DNA of 64,000 nt from CASICS01 sp045564455 (GTDB lineage: Bacteria; Pseudomonadota; Gammaproteobacteria; Magnimaribacterales; AG-339-G14): positions 558,001 through 622,000 of the forward strand of contig JBJLHG010000002.1 in NCBI GenBank assembly GCA_045564455.1. The letters are read 5' to 3'. Position 1 is the stretch's first letter, and each line of letters opens with the position of its first letter. The notes beneath the pieces are model-generated. The model made no database searches. It saw only the letters and a list, made by a program, of their open reading frames with translations, and was not told the origin of the DNA. Made by a program: the position numbers and the translations under genes. Shown here one piece after another: positions 33,254 to 42,014 of this stretch.

Positions 33254-34063
33254 TTGGTTGCCACGCCAATTGGTAATCTAGAAGATATTTCTTTTAGGGC
33301 TGTAAAAACATTGGATTCTGTTAAATTAATTTTAGCCGAAGATACAAGAAAATCTTTAATTTTATTAAAAAACTATTCAATTAAAACTAAATTAAAATCT
33401 TTTCATGAGCATTCTAATTCTGAGCAAATTAAAAAACATATAGAATTACTAAAAAGTGGTGATTCTATAGCCTTAATATCTGACGCTGGATCTCCTTTAA
33501 TTTCAGATCCCGGATTTGAGTTAGTAAATGAAGTTTTAAAAGAAAATATTAATGTAAGCCCTATACCAGGAGCAAATTCAGTAATATCTGCTTTAATTGC
33601 ATCAGGTTTAAAAGTAAATAAATTTATTTTTGAAGGTTTTCCTCCTAGGAAAACTTTAGAGTTAAAAAATTATTTAAAAGGTTTTCTATATGAAGAAAGA
33701 ACAATAATATTCTTTGAATCTCCCAGAAGGATAAAAAAACTATTATCAGCAGTGATAAACGTCTTAGGAAAAGAAAGAAAAGTCGTATTGGCTAAAGAAA
33801 TAACTAAAACGCATGAAAATTTTTATTCTGGAAGTGCTTCAAATTTACTTAAAGATATGGAACATGACAGAAATTTACAGAAAGGAGAGATGGTTTTCTT
33901 GATAGAAGGAACTTCAGAGAAACAAATATTATCTGATGATTTAGAGGATAGATTAATTCAAAGTCTTTTAGAACAGATGCCTTTAAGAAATGTTTCAAAA
34001 ATTGTTTCTAAGATTTCCAAAAGCTCTTCAAGAGAAATATATAATAAATTTCAAAATAAATAA
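33254..34063 (+). CDS. rsmI: 16S rRNA 2'-O-ribose C1402 methyltransferase RsmI
   Basis: RsmI methylates C1402 of 16S rRNA in the decoding centre. The SAM-binding start 'VATPIGNLEDISFRAVKTL' is followed by 'EDTRKSLILLKNYSI', 'LISDAGSPLISDPGFELV' and 'PIPGANSVISALIASG', all characteristic. From the TTG at 33254 the protein is 269 aa but lacks the usual 'GxLYxV' first strand, which is encoded in frame just upstream. The only upstream initiators before a stop are ATT codons at 33227 and 33230; 'ggag' at 33219-33222 is 7 bases before ATT 33230. I give the conservative TTG start. Confidence 0.93.
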   Translation: MVATPIGNLEDISFRAVKTLDSVKLILAEDTRKSLILLKNYSIKTKLKSFHEHSNSEQIKKHIELLKSGDSIALISDAGSPLISDPGFELVNEVLKENINVSPIPGANSVISALIASGLKVNKFIFEGFPPRKTLELKNYLKGFLYEERTIIFFESPRRIKKLLSAVINVLGKERKVVLAKEITKTHENFYSGSASNLLKDMEHDRNLQKGEMVFLIEGTSEKQILSDDLEDRLIQSLLEQMPLRNVSKIVSKISKSSSREIYNKFQNK

Positions 34064-34074
34064 TATAATAAAAC

Positions 34075-34410
34075 TTGAGCTGACTGAGTAATCGCTAACT
34101 TTGTTAGAGGAAAGTCCGGGCTCCATAGGATAAGACGCCAGGTAACTCCTGGGAGTAACAGTGTTACTACGGCTAGTGCAGCAGAAAATAAACCGCCTTT
34201 TAAGGTAAGGGTGAAAAGGTGCGGTAAGAGCGCACCGTATATTTGGAAACAAATATAGCTAGGTAAACCCCGTCTGGAGCAAGACTAAATAGAGATTCGA
34301 TAATGTTATCCGCATTGAATCTGGGTAAGTTGCTAGAAATATACGGCGACGTATATTCGAGATGAATGATTACATAAAACAGAACCCGGCTTATGGGTCA
34401 GCTCTTCCAT
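34075..34410 (+). ncRNA. rnpB: RNase P RNA (bacterial type A)
   Basis: The catalytic RNA of RNase P, which trims tRNA 5' leaders. Helix P1 pairs gagctgac (34077-34084) with gtcagctc (34397-34404). The universal P4 strands are visible: 'agaggaaagtccgggctcc' (34106-34124) and 'acagaacccggctta' (34379-34393). The conserved 'gtaaaccccgtctggagcaa'-type J/P segment lies around 34263-34282. Length of about 335 bases is short for type A (usually 350-400). Its place between rsmI and mraZ is typical of gammaproteobacteria. Confidence 0.95.
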
Positions 34411-34461
34411 CTGCTTGCATTAAAATTTAATTTTTTATAACTTTATTTCCATAATTACTTC

Positions 34462-34510
34462 AAAAGTGTGTAAAAGTGTGTAAAAATATATAGAAGTGTG
34501 ACAAATGGGA
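34462..34510 (+). promoter_or_regulatory. Phased MraZ-box-like repeats upstream of mraZ
   Basis: Direct repeats of A(A/G)AAGTGTG-type sit at 34462-34470, 34472-34480 and 34492-34500, exactly 10 bases apart, with a decayed slot (aaaaatata) at 34482-34490. MraZ of other bacteria binds tandem repeats with AAAGTG or TGGG cores at one-helical-turn spacing and represses its own dcw operon. A TGGGA lies just downstream (34506-34510). The array is 8-56 bases before the mraZ ATG. Confidence 0.65.
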
Positions 34511-34517
34511 CTAAATT

Positions 34518-34994
34518 ATGGCTGGAATATATGGTTTAAGTAGTCTCGTCTTAGACAATAAGGGGAGAATTGCATTGCCTGCTAGATACAAGGAGCAACT
34601 TAAAGAGTTAGCTGCTGGTTCTCTTATTGTCACTCGTGATCCTCAGTACCCATCTTTATTGATATATCCTGGAAATCTATGGAAGGAGATTTCTTCATCT
34701 TTTGAAGGCTTATCTGGCTTAAATCCAAAATTAAGAGCTCTCCAATGGAATTTTTTAGGTAATGCCCATCAAGTAGATTTTGAAATTTCTGGAAGAATGA
34801 ATATTTTATTTCCTCAATCACTTAGAGAATATGCTCAATTAAACGAAAAGCAAAAAGTAGTTTTGATAGGTATGGGTCAAAAATTTGAATTATGGAGTGA
34901 AAAGAATTGGAAAATAAAAGAATCTGGTAAAGAAATTAAAGGCGAAAGAATAGATATTGAGCTTCCAGAGGAAGTTAGGGAGATACCATTCTGA
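34518..34994 (+). CDS. mraZ: Transcriptional regulator MraZ
   Basis: MraZ is an AbrB-fold ring-forming DNA-binding protein that autoregulates the dcw operon. The two AbrB-like repeats show 'LDNKGRIALPARYKEQL' (residues about 12-28, the DNA-contacting DxxGR loop) and a second, degenerate 'EISGRMNILFPQSLREY'. Length (158 aa) is typical. It is the first gene of the division cluster and its stop overlaps the rsmH start by one base. Confidence 0.94.
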   Translation: MAGIYGLSSLVLDNKGRIALPARYKEQLKELAAGSLIVTRDPQYPSLLIYPGNLWKEISSSFEGLSGLNPKLRALQWNFLGNAHQVDFEISGRMNILFPQSLREYAQLNEKQKVVLIGMGQKFELWSEKNWKIKESGKEIKGERIDIELPEEVREIPF

Positions 34995-35863
34995 TGTTTT
35001 CACATTTACCTGTAATGATTAACGAAACAATTGATTCACTTATTCAAAATAGATCAGGCGCTTATCTAGACTGCACATTTGGCTTAGGAGGCCACTCTAA
35101 AGAAATTTTAAAAAATTTAGACTCTAAAGGCTCTCTTTCAGCAATTGACCAAGATCAAGTAGTTGCCGAATACGCATTAAAAATTAAAGATCCTAGATTT
35201 AATTTTCAATATTCAAAATTTTCAAATATCAAAAATTTATTCAAAAAGAATAAATTTGATGGAATTCTTTTTGATTTAGGAGTCTCATCTTTACAATTAG
35301 ATGACGCTTCAAGAGGCTTCAGTTTTCAAAAAAACGGAAAACTAGATATGAGAATGGATCAATCAAATAAAATTTCCGCTTTTGAGTGGATAAATAATGC
35401 AAAAGAATCTGAAATAGCAGATATTTTTTATTACTTAGGCGAAGAAAGAAGATCTCGATTCTTTGCTAGGAGAGTTATTGAGCGAAGAAAAATAAGTTTG
35501 ATTGATTCTACTGAAGACCTTGCATCAATAGCTTATACAGGAAGACACTCCAAAAAACACCCAGCAACTAATATATTTAGGGCGGTAAGAATGTTTGTGA
35601 ACAACGAACTAGGAGAAATTAAAGATGCATTAATGGCCTCTGTAAATCTTTTAAATGATAAGGGAAGAATTGCAGTAATAAGTTTTCATTCCATGGAAGA
35701 CAGAATAGTTAAAAACTTTTTTAAAGGAAAAGTAGACGGTTCTGATTTTGATTCTCAACTCAAATCAATAGGAAAAATAATCAAACCTTCTGTTGCTGAA
35801 ATCCAAGAAAATCCGAGAGCTAGAAGTGCAATTTTAAGAATAGGAGAAAGATCTTATGCTTAA
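34994..35863 (+). CDS. rsmH: 16S rRNA m4C1402 N4-methyltransferase RsmH
   Basis: RsmH (MraW) makes the N4-methyl part of m4Cm1402; RsmI, encoded 1 kb upstream, makes the ribose methyl on the same nucleotide. 'HLPVMINETIDSL', the SAM loop 'YLDCTFGLGGHSKEIL', 'DGILFDLGVSSLQLDDASRG' and 'RAVRMFVNNELGEI' are all standard. Length is 289 aa, slightly short. It overlaps ftsL by 8 bases. Confidence 0.96.
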   Translation: MFSHLPVMINETIDSLIQNRSGAYLDCTFGLGGHSKEILKNLDSKGSLSAIDQDQVVAEYALKIKDPRFNFQYSKFSNIKNLFKKNKFDGILFDLGVSSLQLDDASRGFSFQKNGKLDMRMDQSNKISAFEWINNAKESEIADIFYYLGEERRSRFFARRVIERRKISLIDSTEDLASIAYTGRHSKKHPATNIFRAVRMFVNNELGEIKDALMASVNLLNDKGRIAVISFHSMEDRIVKNFFKGKVDGSDFDSQLKSIGKIIKPSVAEIQENPRARSAILRIGERSYA

Positions 35864-36137
35864 AATAAATGAAATTTTTCTAATTGTATCTTTAAGCTTT
35901 TTTATTTCTTTGCTTGCCATCACAAAAGCCGTAAATGTTTATGAATATAGGACAATAAATTCATTAATAGATAAAGAAAGTTCAAAATCACTAACATTGG
36001 AAATTAAGTTTATAGAGATGAACAATAAACTTTTGTACAAAAAATCCTTTTTAGAAGCAAATAAAAATTCTAACACCGAGCTAGCAATGATCAAGCCTGA
36101 AAAAACACATTTGGTTATAAACAAAAAAATAAGATGA
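35856..36137 (+). CDS. ftsL: Cell division protein FtsL
   Basis: FtsL is a small bitopic divisome protein that forms the FtsQLB complex and activates FtsWI. The 93-residue product has one membrane helix (about residues 5-25) and a short periplasmic coiled coil ('EIKFIEMNNKLLYKKSFLEA'). Sequence is poorly conserved in this family; size, topology and position after rsmH identify it. It overlaps the next gene by 4 bases. Confidence 0.82.
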   Translation: MLKINEIFLIVSLSFFISLLAITKAVNVYEYRTINSLIDKESSKSLTLEIKFIEMNNKLLYKKSFLEANKNSNTELAMIKPEKTHLVINKKIR

Positions 36138-36607
36138 ATAAAATACTGCTTTTATTGACAATATTTTGCTCTGTTAATAGCTTAGCCCTTAGAAAAGTAG
36201 ATGATAATGCATTTTCAGAAGCTCATTTCGTTTGGAATGAAGAAAGCTATCTTTCTAGTACAGGAAACTTAACTCCATTTAATAACTTAGAAGCTAGAAA
36301 TTTGATAAAACTCTCAGGTTCGAAATTAAATGATTTAAAAATTATTGACTATTTTTACTTAACTCAAAAAAAATTAATCAAACATAATATAGAAATTATA
36401 GGAATAAACGTAAGTAACTCAGGTAATTTAAAAGTATTTCTTAAAGATAACAAAGTTATTAAATTACAAGATTATAAAATAGACGATCAATTAAATAGGT
36501 TAAATATTTTTCTATCGTCTGATGAATCAAATAAATTAATAACCAATTTTCAATCAATAGATCTTAGATATAAGAATAAGATCGCAATCAACTATCTTAA
36601 TGGCTAG
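36134..36607 (+). CDS. ftsQ: Minimal FtsQ-like division protein (beta domain only)
   Basis: The 157-residue protein starts with a hydrophobic export segment (residues 1-18). Its last ~90 residues resemble the FtsQ beta domain: 'KHNIEIIGINVSNSGNLKVF' aligns with the strand before 'LVLDNG', 'DDQLNRLNIFL' with 'DDPLQRLQRFVEL', and 'QSIDLRYKNKIAINY' with the family end 'VDLRYxNGFAVxW'. E. coli FtsQ has 276 residues, with a cytoplasmic tail and a POTRA domain that are not recognisable here. It is directly before ftsA, as ftsQ usually is. The assignment rests on the C-terminal motif and context. Confidence 0.72.
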   Translation: MNKILLLLTIFCSVNSLALRKVDDNAFSEAHFVWNEESYLSSTGNLTPFNNLEARNLIKLSGSKLNDLKIIDYFYLTQKKLIKHNIEIIGINVSNSGNLKVFLKDNKVIKLQDYKIDDQLNRLNIFLSSDESNKLITNFQSIDLRYKNKIAINYLNG

Positions 36608-37829
36608 TAATATTTATCAAAATATAAAAATAGGAATAGACATTGGAACATCCAAGGTTGTTTGCTTGATAACTGAATCAACTTCAGATGGTTTAAAAGT
36701 TCTAGGTTTGGGTTCGCATCCTTCGAGAGGCCTTAAAAATGGGGTGGTAGTAGATATTGAATCAACAGTCAGCGCTATCAGAGAAGCAACTAATAAAGCT
36801 GAACTCATGTCTGGAATAAGAGTAAATCAGGCATATGTAGGAATTTCAGGGGGCAGCTCATGCGGCTTAAATTCTGAAGGGGTAGTTCCTATAAGAGATA
36901 GAAAAGTTAAAGCAAGTGATGTTGATAAAGTAATAAATGCTGCTGGAGCTCAAAGCATTAAAGATGGATATAAAATGTTACATATTCTTCCAAGAGATTT
37001 TTCTATTGATCAGCAAAATGGAATTAAAGAACCTCTTGGGATGGCAGGAGTTAGATTAGAAGCAAAAGTACATTTGGTTTCGTGTAGTAAAAATGCCGCG
37101 GATAATATTGATTCTTGTATGAAAGCATGCGGCATATCAGTTCAAAATTATATTCTAGAGCAGCTAGCATCTAGTTACTCTGTTTTATCAGAAGATGAAA
37201 AGAAATTAGGTGTTTGTCTTGTTGATCTTGGAGGCGGTACTTCTGATGTTGCTATCTTTGTGGATGGCTCGATAAGTCATACAGTAAATATTCCTGTTGG
37301 AGGCGATCATGTGACAAATGATATTGCTAGAGCGATACAAACTCCAACTAACCAAGCAGAAGAGCTAAAGAAAAAATATGGATGTGCATCGAGCTCTTTA
37401 ACTGATGAAGGGGATCAAATATCTAGTCCATCAATTAATGGAAGATCTGAAAAAGTTTTTTCTAGACAGGCGCTGGCAGATGTTATCGAGCATAGATATG
37501 CAGAAATTTTCCAATTAATAAGGCAAAGATTAGGAATTTCTGATCTATCGCAAGTTCTTCCAGCAGGCATAGTTCTTACTGGTGGAGCTTCTAAAATTGA
37601 GGGCATATCGCAGTTAGGAGAAGAAATTTTTCAAATTCCTGTAAGAGTTGGCAAACCTAAAGGATTGATAGGCTTAACTGACATTTTAAAAAATCCTGTT
37701 TACTCAACTTCAATTGGTCTTGTTTTGTATGGCCAAAAAGAAACAGAAGAGGATTACTTAGATTTTGCATTTACAAGAAATAAGGGCTTAGTAACTCAAG
37801 CTTTCAAATGGATTCAAAATAACTTTTAA
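36600..37829 (+). CDS. ftsA: Cell division protein FtsA
   Basis: FtsA is the actin-like protein that tethers FtsZ to the membrane and recruits later divisome proteins. Motifs are 'KIGIDIGTSKVVCLI' (phosphate 1), 'CLVDLGGGTSDVAIF' (phosphate 2) and 'GIVLTGGASKIEGI' (adenosine). The C-terminus 'VTQAFKWIQNNF' is the amphipathic membrane-targeting helix. Length (409 aa) is typical. It overlaps the ftsQ-like gene by 8 bases and lies 18 bases before ftsZ. Confidence 0.96.
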   Translation: MASNIYQNIKIGIDIGTSKVVCLITESTSDGLKVLGLGSHPSRGLKNGVVVDIESTVSAIREATNKAELMSGIRVNQAYVGISGGSSCGLNSEGVVPIRDRKVKASDVDKVINAAGAQSIKDGYKMLHILPRDFSIDQQNGIKEPLGMAGVRLEAKVHLVSCSKNAADNIDSCMKACGISVQNYILEQLASSYSVLSEDEKKLGVCLVDLGGGTSDVAIFVDGSISHTVNIPVGGDHVTNDIARAIQTPTNQAEELKKKYGCASSSLTDEGDQISSPSINGRSEKVFSRQALADVIEHRYAEIFQLIRQRLGISDLSQVLPAGIVLTGGASKIEGISQLGEEIFQIPVRVGKPKGLIGLTDILKNPVYSTSIGLVLYGQKETEEDYLDFAFTRNKGLVTQAFKWIQNNF

Positions 37830-37835
37830 ACTACA

Positions 37836-37842
37836 TAGGAGG
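37836..37842 (+). promoter_or_regulatory. Strong ribosome-binding site of ftsZ
   Basis: 'taggagg' is placed 5 bases before the ftsZ ATG. Most genes in the window start without a recognisable Shine-Dalgarno or are coupled by overlap, so this near-consensus site stands out and fits the high level of FtsZ needed relative to FtsA. Confidence 0.7.
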
Positions 37843-37847
37843 CTACT

Positions 37848-38969
37848 ATGAACTGGAAAGTAATTGAAAAAAATGGGCAACCAGGAGCTCTAATAAGAGT
37901 GGTTGGTGTTGGGGGTTGTGGTGGAAATGCCATCGATCATATGGTTAAAGGCGGGTTAGATGGGGTAGAAACTATTGCTATCAATACTGACAGCCAGGCT
38001 CTTGGCATTAGTCAAGCTGATGTGAAGCATACCCTTGGAGAGCTTACTAATAGTGGTCAAGGAGCAGGAGCAAAACCAGAAGTAGGAAGAGATACTGCTT
38101 TAGATGACTATGAACGATTAGAAACTTTATTAGAAGGTTCGGATATGGTGTTTATAGCAGCGGGAATGGGAGGTGGAACCGGAACAGGAGCATCTCCAAT
38201 TGTTGCTCAAGTTGCAAAATCAATAGGAGCATTAACTGTTGCTGTAGTGACTAAACCACTTAGTTTAGAAAGAAAAGATAAACTCGCAGAAGAAGGAATT
38301 AAAGCGCTCAGATCTGAAGTCGATTCTCTCATTACTATTCCAAATCAAAAACTTTCCGAAGTGCATGGTGGAGATTGTGATTTTATTGAGGCATTTGCTC
38401 ACGGAAATGATGTTCTCTTAGGAGCTGTAAGAGGAATTTCAGACATTATTACCAAAGTAGGGACTATTAATGTAGATTTTCAAGATGTTAAAACCGTAAT
38501 GTCAGAACAAGGTACTGCAATGATGGGAACAGGAATAGCTTCTGGACCTAGTAGAGCTGTAGAAGCTGCCTCAGCGGCAGTAGGTAGTCCATTGCTAGAA
38601 GATATTAATTTGCAAAATGCTAGGGGAGTATTGGTTAATATAACTGGTGGAGAAAAAGTAAGCATCGGTGAAATTGAAAAAGTCCTTGAGCAGATAGATC
38701 AGTTTGCAGCTGAAGATGCAATGATTATTCATGGTGTTGCCATTGATGATTCCATGGAGCCGGGCGATCTAAAAGTTACTATAGTTGCTACAGGTTTGGG
38801 TGATTCAATACAAAAGAATGGCACCTCACCAGATCCATTTGGATTAAAAGTTCCTCATGTTTCATCAATCAATACTGTTAAGCCAATAAGTGATGTTCAA
38901 GATGTAGAAAGAGAAGTATCTCTAGATTATTTGGATGTTCCATCATTTGTAAAACGTCAAATAGACTAG
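37848..38969 (+). CDS. ftsZ: Cell division protein FtsZ
   Basis: FtsZ is the tubulin homologue that forms the Z-ring. The nucleotide loops are 'VGVGGCGGNAIDHM' near the N-terminus and the tubulin signature 'GGGTGTGASP' at about residue 107. The catalytic T7 segment 'INVDFQDVKTVM' is present. The extreme C-terminus 'DYLDVPSFVKRQ' is the conserved peptide that binds FtsA and ZipA. The linker is short. Here ftsZ is followed by ftsI rather than lpxC, an unusual order. Confidence 0.97.
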   Translation: MNWKVIEKNGQPGALIRVVGVGGCGGNAIDHMVKGGLDGVETIAINTDSQALGISQADVKHTLGELTNSGQGAGAKPEVGRDTALDDYERLETLLEGSDMVFIAAGMGGGTGTGASPIVAQVAKSIGALTVAVVTKPLSLERKDKLAEEGIKALRSEVDSLITIPNQKLSEVHGGDCDFIEAFAHGNDVLLGAVRGISDIITKVGTINVDFQDVKTVMSEQGTAMMGTGIASGPSRAVEAASAAVGSPLLEDINLQNARGVLVNITGGEKVSIGEIEKVLEQIDQFAAEDAMIIHGVAIDDSMEPGDLKVTIVATGLGDSIQKNGTSPDPFGLKVPHVSSINTVKPISDVQDVEREVSLDYLDVPSFVKRQID

Positions 38970-38970
38970 C

Positions 38971-40599
38971 TTGAATTTTGAGTTAACTAGCAAATATAGA
39001 GAATTAATAATTTGGTTCTTTATATTTTGCTTGTTAGCATCTCTTCCTGTTAGATTTTATTTTTTACAAAAAAATGAGTACGAGATTGCACTAAACAAAT
39101 CTAAGAAGATTTCTGAAAGGGCAGAAACTCTTTTATCAAGAAGAGGAAAAATTTTAGATAAAAATTTAGTTATTTTGGCTGAGGATATCCCTGCCTATGA
39201 AATAGGAATTCAAGTTAATGATTTCTCATTCAATCCATCAGACATTTTGTCAATCTCAAATATTCTTCTACTTAATTTAGAAAAGTTAAAAAATAAACTT
39301 TCCAATAAAAAAATAAAATATATTGTTGTCAGTCATAACGCATCTCAAGATCAATTAGACAAGATAAACAAACTAAAAATTTCAGGTATAAGAAATATTG
39401 CAAAATATAAACGCAGTTATCCTGAAGGTAAAATAATGTCCCAAGTAATTGGATTAACAGACTTTAATAATAATGGCCAAGAGGGCATAGAGCTATCTAT
39501 AAATAAAAAATTATCTGGAATAAATGGAAAGAAAAAGTTTATTAGAACAAAAAAAGGAAAAGTAATAGATTCAGAAATTGAAGCTGCAATTAATGGTCAA
39601 GATATAGTGACAACTATAGATTCTAAAATTCAATATTTAGTTTATGAGGAATTAAAAAAAGCCGTCAATTTTTACAAGGCATCTTCTGCTTCAGCAATTT
39701 TAGTAAACCTAAAGAACAGAAATATATTAGCTATGGCAAATTATCCAAGCTTTGACCCAAATAATAGAAGAAGTATAGATGTAAGTTTATTGTCTAATAG
39801 AGCAGTAACTGATTTATTTGAGCCCGGCTCAACTATTAAACCGCTGTCTTTAGCTGGATTACTAGAAGACAAAATAATTAATAACAATACAAAGATTGAA
39901 ACATCACCAGGATTTATTGATTACAAAGGTTTTATTACAAAAGATTTTAAAAATTATGGTTTTATAGATTTATCAGAAGTTATTTCTAAATCTAGCAATG
40001 TTGCTATGGTTAAACTTTGTGATAAAGCAGAAGCAGATTCGATTATTAAGAACTTATATAGATGGGGATTTGGAAGATATATGAATGAAATATTTATATC
40101 TACGAGAGAGGGGTATTTGCCAAATAGTGAAAATTTATCAGATAGAGAAAAAGTAAGTTTATGCTACGGCTATGGAATGCAAATAACGTTAGCTCAGTTG
40201 GTTGCTGCTTATTCTGCTTTATTTGATGAAGGTAATATCAAAGGGTTAAATTTAATTTCAGGATCTTTTGATGCTTTTGACGAAAAAGTTATTTCATCTG
40301 AATTAGCTAAAGATATAAATACTATGCTTTTAAAAACCGTTGAAGAGGGAACTGGTACAAAAGCTAAAGTTGAAGGTATGAAAATTTCAGGCAAAACTGG
40401 AACCACAAAAAGATTAGGGTCTTTGGGATATACTGAAGAATCTTATAATGCAAGTTTTATAGGAAATGCTAAGTTTGATAGCAACGACTTTGTGATAGGC
40501 ATTTTAATAAGAGATGCCAAAGAAAATGGGGAAGGGGGGAGTCAGGTTGCTGCTCCAGTATTTTCAAAGATATTAAAAAGCATACAAAATATATATTAA
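38971..40599 (+). CDS. ftsI: Septal peptidoglycan transpeptidase FtsI (PBP3)
   Basis: FtsI crosslinks septal peptidoglycan with FtsW. It has an N-terminal membrane helix (about residues 10-28), a pedestal domain, and a class B transpeptidase domain. The active serine is S287 in 'EPGSTIKPL', then 'SSN' ('ISKSSNVAMV') and 'KTGT' (K475). Length (542 aa) is slightly short. The start is TTG, one base after the ftsZ stop. The murE ATG overlaps its stop. Confidence 0.95.
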   Translation: MNFELTSKYRELIIWFFIFCLLASLPVRFYFLQKNEYEIALNKSKKISERAETLLSRRGKILDKNLVILAEDIPAYEIGIQVNDFSFNPSDILSISNILLLNLEKLKNKLSNKKIKYIVVSHNASQDQLDKINKLKISGIRNIAKYKRSYPEGKIMSQVIGLTDFNNNGQEGIELSINKKLSGINGKKKFIRTKKGKVIDSEIEAAINGQDIVTTIDSKIQYLVYEELKKAVNFYKASSASAILVNLKNRNILAMANYPSFDPNNRRSIDVSLLSNRAVTDLFEPGSTIKPLSLAGLLEDKIINNNTKIETSPGFIDYKGFITKDFKNYGFIDLSEVISKSSNVAMVKLCDKAEADSIIKNLYRWGFGRYMNEIFISTREGYLPNSENLSDREKVSLCYGYGMQITLAQLVAAYSALFDEGNIKGLNLISGSFDAFDEKVISSELAKDINTMLLKTVEEGTGTKAKVEGMKISGKTGTTKRLGSLGYTEESYNASFIGNAKFDSNDFVIGILIRDAKENGEGGSQVAAPVFSKILKSIQNIY

Positions 40600-42014
40600 T
40601 GAGTTTATTTGATCTTTTACCCGAGACTAAAGGGTTGTTATCAAAGGACATATTATTGAATTCAATAACTTTAAATTCTTTAGACGTTCAGAAGGGAGAT
40701 TTATTTATTTCTATTGTTGATTCAAAAGAACTTCAAAAAAAATATATTAAAGAAGCTATAACTAGGGGTGCGGCAGCTGTATTAACAGGTATAGATATTG
40801 TTCATAATTCAAAGGTTCCAGTAATCTTTAAACAAGATTTAAAACAAAGTCTTGGTAATTTGAGTGATGCATTTTATAAAAGCCCATCAAAAGAATTAAT
40901 TACTTTTGGCATTACCGGAACGAATGGAAAATCTTCAATAGCTAATTATTTATTTCAACTCAAAAATAATAATGGAGAAAAAACTGGTTTAATTTCAAAT
41001 ATAAGTTCTAAAAATAGTTATTTTTCAAAATTAACTACCCCAGATATTTTTTCCTTAAACAAAATCTTTAGCTTAGCTCTTCAAGAAAAAAAGAAATCCT
41101 TAATCTTTGAAGTTTCGTCTCACGCAATTCATCAAAAAAGAATAGAAGGAATTAACTTTAATTATGGATGCTTTTCAAGCTTCTCTAGAGATCATATCGA
41201 CTATCACGGCTCTATAAAAGAGTATGCAAAAGTAAAAGAGAGCTTTTTCAAAGAAAACTCTTTTGATAGCGCTTTAATAAATATAGATTCAACTATAGGG
41301 AAAAGAATATTTAGAGATAATAAGAATTTTATTTCACTATCTTCAAATCAAAGCAATTCAGATATTTTTCTTGATTATAAAATTGAAGGTTCGATAATTC
41401 ATACCCCTTGGCAAAAGGCATTCATTCCAAAAAATATTTTTGCTAAGCATATCATGATGAATCTAGCCGCTTCTATGGGCTTATATTATCTATCAAAAGA
41501 AACAGGCAAATTAGTAGATATAGATTTTAAAAATCTATCTGGTCTACCAGGCCGATTAGAAGAAATAAAAATTCCTTTTAATCAAAGTTGTTACATAGAT
41601 TATGCTCATACTCCTAGCGCTCTGAAAGAGTCTCTTTCAAGCTTAAAAAATAAGCATGAAGGAAATTTAATTTGTATCTTTGGATGCGGAGGAGATAGAG
41701 ATAAAGGTAAAAGATCTCTTATGGGAGAAATTGCCTCTCTAATCGCAAATCAAATAATAATTACTAGTGACAATCCAAGATCAGAGGATCCCAAAAAAAT
41801 TTCTTTAGACATTTTAAAAGGAATAAAGAACTCGGAAAATATAGATATTATTTTAAATCGAACAAAGGCTATAAAAAATGGTCTAAATTTACTCAGAAAA
41901 AGTAAAAAAGACTCTGTTCTTATAGTTGCAGGTAAAGGACATGAAACTTATCAAGAAATATCTGGAAAATTAATAAAACAAAATGATTTAGAAATAATTA
42001 GGGGTTTCAAATAA
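40599..42014 (+). CDS. murE: UDP-MurNAc-L-Ala-D-Glu:meso-diaminopimelate ligase MurE
   Basis: MurE adds the third residue of the stem peptide. The P-loop is 'GITGTNGKSSIANYL'. The substrate motif 'DNPR' ('TSDNPRSEDP') predicts meso-diaminopimelate rather than lysine. 'SSHAIHQKRIEGINF' and 'DYAHTPSALKESL' are family-typical. Length (471 aa) is normal. It abuts murF without a gap. Confidence 0.95.
   Translation: MSLFDLLPETKGLLSKDILLNSITLNSLDVQKGDLFISIVDSKELQKKYIKEAITRGAAAVLTGIDIVHNSKVPVIFKQDLKQSLGNLSDAFYKSPSKELITFGITGTNGKSSIANYLFQLKNNNGEKTGLISNISSKNSYFSKLTTPDIFSLNKIFSLALQEKKKSLIFEVSSHAIHQKRIEGINFNYGCFSSFSRDHIDYHGSIKEYAKVKESFFKENSFDSALINIDSTIGKRIFRDNKNFISLSSNQSNSDIFLDYKIEGSIIHTPWQKAFIPKNIFAKHIMMNLAASMGLYYLSKETGKLVDIDFKNLSGLPGRLEEIKIPFNQSCYIDYAHTPSALKESLSSLKNKHEGNLICIFGCGGDRDKGKRSLMGEIASLIANQIIITSDNPRSEDPKKISLDILKGIKNSENIDIILNRTKAIKNGLNLLRKSKKDSVLIVAGKGHETYQEISGKLIKQNDLEIIRGFK

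Noticed and set aside
34028..34252. Minus-strand frame of 74 codons
   Set aside because: It is antisense to RNase P RNA, whose conserved P4 and P1 elements explain the sequence.
34462..34500. AAGTGTG repeats as a tiny CRISPR or satellite
   Set aside because: Units are about 9 bases at 10-base spacing directly before mraZ, which fits MraZ operator boxes; no spacers of CRISPR size.
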